Source of the DNA: Helianthus annuus
Taxonomy: Eukaryota; Streptophyta; Magnoliopsida; Asterales; Asteraceae
Assembly (NCBI RefSeq): GCF_002127325.2
Contig: NC_035436.2
Coordinates: 112,429,591-112,493,590 of the forward strand
Length of the DNA: 64,000 nt
Direction of reading: 5' to 3'
The notes under the pieces were generated by a model. It made no database searches. It had not been told where the DNA came from and saw nothing but the letters and a program-made list of their open reading frames with translations. The position numbers and the translations under genes are program-made. This document shows positions 55,147-64,000 of this stretch, one piece after another; within the stretch, counting starts at the first letter, position 1; each line of letters starts with the position of its first letter.

Positions 55147-56007
55147 ATTGTGTATAATAGTGAACCGAGACCACGAACCCGACTCGAGACCACTCTCGGT
55201 CTCGAGTAAACAGTAAACGGTTGGGCCGGTTGGGCCGCAACCTCCCTTAGCCCACTCGGAAACCCACTTAGGGTACACCACCTTATATATATAAACCCGA
55301 AAACCCTCACACTCTCCTCTACACTCTCTCTCACTTCATCCTCACTCCCTCTCTCTCTAGAAAACCTTAAACCCTAACAATCAAGCATCACATCCCTCTC
55401 CCTCTCTCGGATTCAATCGGCAACAACAAGGAACTCGGTCAAGCTCATCATCATCACTCAGATACTTCATTTTCCCACCTACTTCCTTGACTTGGTGCCT
55501 TTTCATCAACCGGTTAGTGTTAATGTGTGTTAAGAGTTATGGGTGGTTAATGAACAAGAAAGATGACTAGTTTTGAGGTCTTTTGCATGATTTTGTATGA
55601 TTTGTGAGTTTGATAATGTGTGTGAACTATTACATGATGATGTTTTGCTAAGATGTTCAAAATGGCAAGAATGATAGTTTAAGAATGTTTATGACCATCC
55701 GGATTATGTTAAGTGCAAGGTGATCTTGATATCTTGGTTATTTTGCTCATAAAATGCATGGTTATGTAGGATGAAAATGTTGGATAATATAGAAACCCTA
55801 AAATGATGAACATATGATGAATGTGTGTTGAATGTGGTTGAATGTTGTTACAAAAATTTGAAATCTGGTTGTTTGATCCATTTGATTAGGGTTTTAGACA
55901 ACAAAACATGTTTGTGAACCCTCATTGGTTAGTACACAAAAATCATGGAAACAAATTCTGTTGCATAGTACAATTCGGGCAGATGCATCAGAATCAGCAG
56001 GTAAATG

Positions 56008-56212
56008 ACACGAGACCAACGGTTGTGACTCGAGACCATGGAGCTACAACTCGAGACCGCAACGGTTGCGACTCGAGACCTAGACCCAGCAACTTCAAAA
56101 CGGACTACAGGGACTCAAGACCACATCGTGACAACTCGAGACGGGACTCGAGATCTCCGGGGTTGCGAGTCATGCCTGCACCACTCGAGACCAACCATTA
56201 CAAGTCGAGACC
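56008..56212. repeat. Cluster of CTCGAGACC words in the Tekay-3 LTR
   Basis: About nine close matches to ACTCGAGACC at irregular spacing, each with the palindrome CTCGAG or a one-base variant. The 3' LTR carries the same cluster at about 63241-63449. Two more copies flank the TATA region (55186-55206). Confidence 0.85.
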
Positions 56213-57328
56213 ACCTTATCTCGACTGGACTACTCACTTTAGTTATTGGGCCACAACGTGATTTGTTTGGGCTGCCTGTTTAACTGAACTATGTGTTAAT
56301 TGATACTGTTGACTGATCCAATAGTAGAACACGCCCAATAACTCTACATGTAACTGTATGCGTGCTATGTGAAAGATTATGTGTAAATACGTGACATTCT
56401 CTGTACCCAAACCTGACCTATACTGGTAACCATGTTAGGACGTGGTGACCAGCGTGCTTGACAAGAAACCTAATCTGCCGAGCAATCCAAGGTGAGTTCA
56501 CACACTAAAAGCATGCGTCCCAGGGAGGGACACGGACAACTGCCAACTTTGGGAAAAATACTTTTGAACTATTATTTCCGGGGGAAATCCGAATGGGTAA
56601 TTACTATCTCCAGGGGAGATACGTTTGGATATTATTTATAAATCACAACTAGCCAAGCTAAACGAAACTCTATCACCTTAAGTCCCTACTTACAGTACCG
56701 ATTAATCGCCGGGGGCGAACGGGTTATTAGTTGATAGCGCTATTAGGTTTGACAACCTCACACCGTGACTGGGGGAGATCGGGCGTGAACTAGTAGACCT
56801 TGCATCTTGGTCAATGACGATAGACATTGACTCGGGGCACAACAACTTTCCGTCAACAGTTTTGGTATCTACAGTTTAGTGAGCTTACAGATGGGGTACC
56901 TCCCTACCACGTGATTATAAATGCTTTATCTAAACAACTTACGTTTTCGAAAACTAAAACTTGACACCTCGTGGACTCGCCAACATTATGTTGATACCCT
57001 ATTGCATGCTTTGCAGGTACCCAGTGAATTCAGGAGCTTGCAGCTTGCGGATGTGTAGTGGTTGTCTAACCCGTGTGTTGGGTTTTTAACAAACTTGAAC
57101 TAAGAATCTTGTTTTAAACCATTTTGTCTATCCTTCCGCTACTTACCTGAACTATTACGTAAACTTGAATACTTTTGAACTTTGATTATGATATTTGCCA
57201 ACCTTGGGGTTGGTGAGTATTACATATGTTATTAATTAAATTGCTCAGTATAATTGGTGGCTGGATCCTGGTCAGTCACGCCTCCAAGTGGTGGTGTGCC
57301 GCATGCGGATTTTGGGGGTGTGACAGAT

Positions 57329-57341
57329 TGGTATCAGAGCC
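57329..57341 (+). other. Primer binding site, tRNA-Met type
   Basis: TGGTATCAGAGCC is the initiator tRNA-Met complement common to many plant LTR elements. Confidence 0.9.
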
Positions 57342-57615
57342 ATTGGTTATAGTGAACTTGGTTTTAAAAAGGGGAAATCTTTTGAGAAAAACCAGACTAT
57401 AACCCGTGACTCGTGACGGCACTACACTCCAAGTGCAAGACTCAACACATTAGACCTCATAACCCGGACTAGTCCTTATTTGCTTGCTTGCCTTATGTTT
57501 TTGTTTTGCTATACGCACTAGTGTGCCTAGTTAGATAGATACACCTCCCTCTTTTATCTCATTCTCGCTACATGACGACATCACGCTCATACTATGTTTT
57601 CTGATTTTGAAGACA

Positions 57616-60600
57616 ATGAGTGGATGCGGAAGAGGAAACATTAACATGACTCAGGCTCAATTCACTAACCTGCTTAACACGGTGGCTGCAGCTTTCGCGG
57701 CTCACCCTGGAGGTCAGCACGCACCTGCGCAACCACACGTGTGTACTTTCAAAACTTTCATGGATTGCAAACCTCTCCCTTTCAATGGCACTGAGGGTGC
57801 CATAGGTCTCCTACACTGGATTGAGAAAGTCGAAGCCGTCTTTGCTGTCTATGAGTGTCCCCCTGCGAATTGGGTGAAGTTTGCTACTGGTACGCTTGAA
57901 GGAAACGCGCTTTCCTGGTGGAAGGCGCAAATTCAGATGTTTGGTTTGGAAACTGCTAATGCTACTACGTGGGAGGATTTCAAGGACATGATTAAGGAGG
58001 AGTATTGTCACAGGGATGACGTCCACAAGCTCGAAAACGAGTACTTTGAGCTCAAGATGGTTGGATCAGGGATCGAGGCATACACCAAACAGTCCAACGA
58101 CTATGCTGCTCTTTGCCCAAACGTGTCTTAACCTATGTATCAAAGAATCGAATTGTACATCAAGGGTTTGGCTCCAGAGATTCGAAGCCATGTGACTGCA
58201 GCCAACCTCAATACCATTCAGCCGGTCGTTCGTCTTGCTCACAAACTTACTGATCAGGCCATGGAACAGGGCAAGCTGCCCAAAAGGGTCAGTGCTACTG
58301 CTGGAACTTCTAATGACAACAAGCGTAAGTGGGAAGGAAATCAAAGCAAGGATGCTAACCCCACTCAGGCCCCAACCCAGCAAAGGAAAACTGACAACAA
58401 CAAGGGCCCTCAACAACAAGGTGGCTATCGCGGGAACCACCCTAAATGCAACAAGTGCAATCGACACCACAGTGGGCCTTGTGGGAAAGGTCAGTGTCAG
58501 CGATGTAACAAGATGGGGCATGAGGCCAAGGACTGTAGGAGTCCTCGCCCCGCCGGACAGAACCAGCAGCAGCAGCAACATCATGGGAACGTCAAGGGTT
58601 GTTTCCAGGGTGGAGCTGAGGGGCACTTTAAGAAGAATTGCCCTGAACTGAACCAGAACCGCAACAACAATCAGGGAGCTGGAAACAACGATCAGAACAA
58701 CAATGCTGGGAATGGTGCAAGGGGAAGGGCTTTTGTAACTGGAGATAGAGAAGCGAGGAATGACCCCAACGTCGTGGCGGGTAAGTTCCTACTCGATGAT
58801 CGTTATGTTTCTGTATTATTTGATTCCGGAGCCGATGCTAGCTATGTGTCCCTACGTATTAGTAAGAAGCTTAAGCGCTCGCCTTCGTTACTAAGTTCTT
58901 ATCATATCGTCGAATTAGCTAATGGTCGAAACATCGAGGCCTCACATGTTATCAAAGGCTGCAAATTAGTACTGTCTGGTCAGACCTACATCATCGATCT
59001 TTTCCCTATCGTTCTTGGAAGCTTCGACGTCGTCATCGGTATGGATTGGTTGTCCAAATATCGCGCGGAAATCCTCTGTCAAGAGAAAATGGTCTGCATT
59101 CGCCGCCGTTCTGGCAAACCCCTCATCGTGCAAGGTGACAAAGGCGGAGAAGTCACAGGCATCATCTCGTTCTTGAAGGCCCAGAAGTGTTTACGGAAGG
59201 GGCACACCGCTATCTTAGCACTTGTCACTAACACACAGGAAAAGGAAAAGAGGATTGAAGATTTTCCAGTAGTACGCGACTACCCCGAGGTGTTCCCTGA
59301 AGAACTACCTGGACTCCCTCCCCACCGTCAGGTTGAATTCCAAATCGAGCTAGCTCCCGGAGCAGCACCTATAGCTCGTGCGCCTTATCGACCAGCCCCC
59401 GCAGAACTGAAGGAACTCTCTACGCAACTGCAGGAACTATTGGATAAAGGATTTATCCGTCCTAGTTCGTCACCCTGGGGAGCACCAGTGCTCTTTGTTA
59501 AGAAGAAGGATGGCACTTTCCGAATGTGCATCGACTATCACGAGCTGAACAAAGTTACCATCAAGAATCGCTACCCTCTCCCGCGTATCGACGACCTATT
59601 CGATCAGTTGCAGGGATTCAGCTACTACTCTAAGATTGATCTGCGATCAGGCTATCATCAGCTAAGAGTCTGTAATGAAGACATCTCCAAAACTGCATTC
59701 AGAACCCGTTATGGTCATTACGAATTCCTTGTCATGCCCTTTGGAATGACTAACGCGCCTGCGGTTTTCATGGACCTCATGAACCGAGTGTGCAAGCCTT
59801 ACCTCGACAAATTCGTGATTGTGTTTATCGACGACATCCTGATCTACTCGAAAAGCCAAGTAGAGCATGAACAGCACCTACGCCTTATCCTCGAACTCCT
59901 TCGCAATGAGCAACTGTACGTCAAGTTCTCGAAATGCGACTTCTAGCTTCGAGAAGTCCATTTCCTTGGGCACGTGGTCAATAAGGACGGGATTCACGTC
60001 GACCCAGCTAAGATCGACTCTATAAAGAATTGGCCTACCCCTAAGACTCCGACCGAAGTTCGTCAATTCTTGGGATTGGCAGGATACTATCGTAGATTTA
60101 TCAAGGGGTTCTCAAAGATCGCTCAGCCTCTCACGACTCTTACTCAGAAGGGTATGGCTTATAAATGGAATGAAGCTCAGGAATCCGCATTTCAGAAGCT
60201 AAAGGATAACCTCTGTAGTGCTCCTATTCTCTCGTTACCTGAGGGTACCGACGACTTTGTGGTTTACTGACGCGTCTATTCATGGGCTCGGTTGCGTGTT
60301 AATGCAACGCGAGAAAGTTATTGCCTACGCCTCTCGACAACTTAAGACTCACGAAAGGAACTACACTACACACGACTTGGAACTGAGAGCGGTGGTTTTT
60401 GCTCTTAAGATATGGAGACATTACCTGTACGGTACCAGGTGCACCATTTACACCGATCACAGGAGTCTCGAGCATATCTTCAAGCAAAAGGAATTAAACA
60501 TGCGACAACGTCGATGGCTCGAACTCTTGAATGATTATGAATGCGCAATCAAGTACCATCCGGGCAAGGCCAATGTCGTGGCAGACGCCCTCAGCCGAAA

Positions 60601-62133
60601 AGACACTACGCCCAAGCGCGTGCAAGCGCTACAACTTACCATCCAGTCTAACCTCCCTACTCAAATTCGAAATGCTCAGGTTGAAGCTCTGAAACCGGGA
60701 AACATCAGGGCTGAGTCCCTGCGAGGATCGAAGCAGTGATCAGAACAAAAAGAAGATGGTGCTTACTATGTGACAGGGCGCATTTGGGTTCCGCTCTATG
60801 GAGACCTACGTGAACTTGTGATGGACGAAGCCCATAAGTCCCGTTACTCAGTACATCCTGGTTCGGATAAGATGTACCACGACTTAAGGACCACCTATTA
60901 GTGGCCTGGCATGAAAGCACACATAGCAACATATGTCAGCAAATGTTTGACTTGCGCACGAGTCAAGACAGAGTACCAGAAACCAGCAGGCCTACTCCAA
61001 CAACCAGAAATCCCGAAATGGAAATGGGAGCAAATTTCCATGGATTTCGTCACTAGCCTACCTAGATCCCAGCGCGGGAATGACACTGTTTGGGTGATAG
61101 TAGATCGATTGACCAAGTCCGCACACTTTTTGGCCATTAAGGAAACAGACAAGTTTTCTACCTTGGAAGAGGTTTACTTAAAGGAAGTGGTCTCGAGGCA
61201 TGGGGTGCCAACCTCCATTATTTCCGACCGAGACGCTCGTTTTACTTCGGAGTTGTGGCAAGCTATGCACAAATCCTTTGGCTCACGTTTGGACATGAGC
61301 ACCGCTTATCACCCACAAACGGATGGGCAGTCTGAACGCACCATCCAAACCCTGGAAGACATGCTTAGAGCATGTGTGATCGATTTTGGCAAGAATTGGG
61401 AGAAGCATCTACCGCTAGTGGAGTTCTCCTATAATAACAGCTACCACACCAGCATTCAGGCAGCACCCTTCGAGGCATTGTACGGTCGTAAATGCCGATC
61501 ACCTCTTTGCTGGGCGGAAGTTGGTGACAGCCAGGTCACAGGCCAGAACTGGTGGTAGACACAACGGAGAAGATTGCCCAGATCAGACAACGCATGGAGG
61601 CAGCTCGTGACCGTCAGAAAAGCTACGCTGATAAGCGTAGGAAAACGCTAGAATTCCACGTCGGGGACCGGGTTCTACTTAAGGTCTCACCCTGGAAGGG
61701 TGTGGTTCGTTTTGGTAAACGGGGCAAGCTGAATCCGCGATATGTTGGACCATTCGAAATTACCGAGAAAATTGGTAAGGTTGCTTATAGATTGAATCTG
61801 CCTGAAGAGCTGAGTGCGGTGCACAATGCTTTTCACGTGTCTAACCTGAAGAAGTGACTGTCGGATGAAACACTCATAATCCCCTTCAAGGAACTCACTA
61901 TTGACGAACAGCTACACTTTACTGAGGAACCGATTGAGATCACGGATCGAGAAATCAAAACCCTCAAACGTAGCAAGATACCTCTCGTGCGAGTCCGTTG
62001 GAACTCGCGACGTGGCCCAGAGTTTACCTGGGAGCGGGAAGACCAAATGAAGTGCAAGTATCCCCAGTTGTTCCCAAACGAAACCCCCAGCACTGAAGCT
62101 ACAACCGAATTTCAGGACGAAATTCCAAACTAA
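57616..62133 (+). pseudogene. gag-pol: Gag-pol of Tekay-3, multiply disrupted
   Basis: The first in-frame ATG is 57616. Order: capsid domain (57780-58230), CCHC knuckle [14 protein letters not shown] (58497), a second knuckle damaged ([14 protein letters not shown], Gly for the second Cys), protease [12 protein letters not shown] (58820), RT with [10 protein letters not shown] (59825), RNase H, integrase ([18 protein letters not shown]-type core) and a chromodomain-like tail. Lesions: TAA 58129, TAG 59944 (Trp expected), a two-base loss near 60268, TGA 60737, TAG 60899 (Trp expected), a one-base loss near 61543, and TGA 61855 (Cys expected). It is dead, although the LTRs are still similar. 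Confidence 0.92.
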
Positions 62134-62235
62134 CAGGGGGATGATGTGACTCCCCGTTGAAACGTTCGCACTCGTACTAGCTTGTCAGTGGCTGCCTTAA
62201 CTTTCGGGATGAAAGTTCTTAAAACTTGGGGATAA

Positions 62236-64000
62236 TGTGACACTCTAGGTTTTCCCGAGCAACCTTCTTGTATTAGCCTTTGGTGTACTTATAATATTAT
62301 ATGAAAGTTCGTGAATTACCTTGACGAGTTATGTGATTCTTGTATTAAGTATGTGAATTATATATATAAGTAATTGTGTATAATAGTGAACCGAGACCAC
62401 GAACCCGACTCGAGACCACTCTCGGTCTCGAGTAAACAGTAAACGGTTGGGCCGGTTAGGCCGCAACCTCCCTTAGCCCACTCGGAAACCCACTTAGGGT
62501 ACACCACCTTATATATATAAACCCGAAGACCCTCACACTCTCCTCTACACTCTCTCTCACATCATCCTCACTCCCTCTCTCTCTAGAAAACCTTAAACCC
62601 TAACAATCAAGCATCACCTCCCTCTCCCTCTCTCGGATTCAATCGACAACAACAAGGAACTCGGTCAAGCTCATCATCATCACTCGGAGACTTCATTTTC
62701 CCACCTTCTTCCTTGACTCGGTGCCTTTTCATCAACCGGTTAGTGTTAATTTGTGTTAAGAGTTATGGGTGGTTAATGAACAAGAAAGATGACTAGTTTA
62801 GAGGTCTTTTGCATGATTTTGTATGATTTATGAGTTTGATAATGTGTGTGAACTATTACATGATGATGTTTTGCTAAGATGTTCAAAATGACAAGAATGA
62901 TAGTTTAAGAATGTTTATGACCATCCGGATTATGTTAAGTGCAAGGTGATCTTGATATCTAGGTTATTTTGCTCATAAAATGCATGGTTATGTAGGATGA
63001 ACATGTTGGATAATATAGAAACCCTAAAATGATGAACATATGATGAATGTGTGTTGAATGTGGTTGAATGTGGTTGAATGTTGTTACAAAAATTTGAAAT
63101 CTGGTTGTTTGATCCATTTGATTAGGGTTTTAGACAACAAAACATGTTTGTGAACCCTCATTGGTTAGTACACAAAAATCATGGAAACAAATTCTGTTGC
63201 ATAGTACAATTCGGGCAGATGCATCAGAATCAGCAGGTAAACGACTCGAGACCAACGGTTGCGACTCGAGACCATGGAGCTATAACTCGAGACCGCAATG
63301 GTTGCGACTCGAGACCTAGACCCAGCAACTTCAAAACGGACTACAGGGACTCGAGACCACATCATGACAACTCGAGACGGGACTCGAGATCTCCGGGGTT
63401 GCGAGTCATGCTTGCACCACTCGAGACCAACCATTACAAGTCGAGACCACCTTGTCTCGACTGGACTGCTCACTTTAGTTATTAGGCTACAACGTGATTT
63501 GTTTGGGCTGCCTGTTTAGCTGAACTGTGTTTTAATTGATACTGTTGACTGATCCAATAGTAGAACAAGCCCAATAACTCTACATGTAACTGTATGCGTG
63601 CTATGTGAAAGATTATGTGTAAACACGTGACATTCTCTGTACCCAAACCTGACCTATACTGGTAACCATGTTAGGACGTGGTGACCAACGTGCTTGACAA
63701 GTAACCTAATCTGCCGAGCAATCCAAGGTGAGTTCACACACTACAAGCATGCATCCCAGGGAGGGACACGGACAACTGCCAACTTTGAGAAAAATACTTT
63801 TGAACTATTATTTCCGGGGGAAATCCGAATGGGTAATTACTATCTCCGGGGGAGATACGTTTGGATATTATTTATAAATCACAACTAGCCAAGCTAAATG
63901 AAACTCTATCACCTTAAGTCCCTGCTTACAGTACCGATTAATCGCCGGGGGCGAACGGGTTATTAGTTGATAGCGCTATTAGGTTTGACAACCTCACACC
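62236..64000 (+). repeat. 3' LTR of Tekay-3, first 1,765 bases
   Basis: Starts TGTGACACTCTAGG after the polypurine-like AAACTTGGGGATAA. It is collinear with 54966 onward and cut by the window end. It differs by the (TA)n length and scattered substitutions. Confidence 0.93.

Larger units (their letters stand above)
54966..57325 (+). repeat. 5' LTR of Tekay-3 (2,360 bp)
   Basis: Begins TGTGACACTCTAGG and ends GGGTGTGACA, with the primer site three bases later. It holds a TATA region (TTATATATATAAACC near 55283), a leader-like CTCTCTAGAAAACC stretch, a (TA)n tract (55089-55140) and a cluster of CTCGAGACC words (56008-56212). The open frame at 55908-56261 lies over that cluster and is not taken as a gene. 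Confidence 0.93.
54966..64000 (+). mobile_element. Tekay/Del-type chromovirus (Tekay-3), right LTR cut by window end
   Basis: 5' LTR 54966-57325, tRNA-Met-type primer site 57329-57341, gag-pol pseudogene 57616-62133, 3' LTR from 62236. The chromodomain-like C-terminus (VRVRWNSRRGPEFTWE) and the TGGTATCAGAGCC primer site fit the Tekay/Del lineage. The upstream neighbour sequence (54925-54965) matches the 3' internal end (62196-62235), which points to a recombined or tandem origin. Confidence 0.92.

Noticed and set aside
55908..56261. Open frames of about 117 and 113 codons in the Tekay-3 LTRs (also 63144-63485)
   Set aside because: They lie over the CTCGAGACC word cluster, differ in frame content from any known protein, and sit in LTR sequence.

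Overview
The window is repeat-dominated plant nuclear DNA, almost certainly from a eudicot; the family style suggests a composite (Asteraceae), but that is only an impression. I see no ordinary host gene. About 47 kb (1-47149) is a stack of nested LTR retrotransposons. Then come about 8 kb of AT-rich intergenic DNA with old relics (47150-54965), and finally a Tekay/Del-type chromovirus that runs off the right edge (54966-64000).

Most of the left part belongs to one Ty3/gypsy family of the Tat lineage. Its layout, in its own sense, is: LTR, tRNA-Lys-type primer site, gag-protease, a leaky-looking UAG codon, RT-RNase H-archaeal-type RNase H-integrase, a structured non-coding stretch with a minisatellite and hairpins, a gene on the opposite strand (called aORF here), polypurine tract, LTR. 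Six copies are present. A is + (601-20778, interrupted). B is - (9995-20428). C is - (30620-41390, full length). D is + (27053-43153, left half outside the window). E is + (43154-47149, left half outside). F is + (21378-27052, left half outside). Target-site duplications and breakpoints give the nesting order: decayed host DNA holds E, E holds D, D holds F plus a solo LTR plus C, F holds a Tekay element (-), that Tekay holds A, and A holds B in its 3' LTR and a second Tekay (-) in its 5' LTR.

The most interesting system is the aORF. In every copy it lies antisense between pol and the 3' LTR. It has four exons with three small GT-AG introns at conserved places and phases, and its own TATA box preceded by a GTCAC-N4-GTGAC palindrome. 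Its predicted protein of about 450 residues has an N-terminal domain resembling the 'putative gypsy type transposon' family, a basic KGKKRK-like stretch, a coiled coil and an acidic tail. It is open in B, C and F, where gag and/or pol are broken. Beyond its 3' end every copy has a stem-loop whose stem changes by compensating base pairs while the loop stays nearly constant. Gag-pro and pol are in one frame, separated by UAG CAA UUA, the classic tobamovirus-type readthrough context, in all three copies where the site is visible.

No Tat copy in the window looks autonomous. A has intact gag-pro but broken pol. B has intact pol but broken gag. C has point lesions in both. B, C and F have an intact aORF. 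LTR pairs are almost identical (A: one mismatch in 350 bases; B and C: a handful in about 570-720), so the latest insertions are recent.
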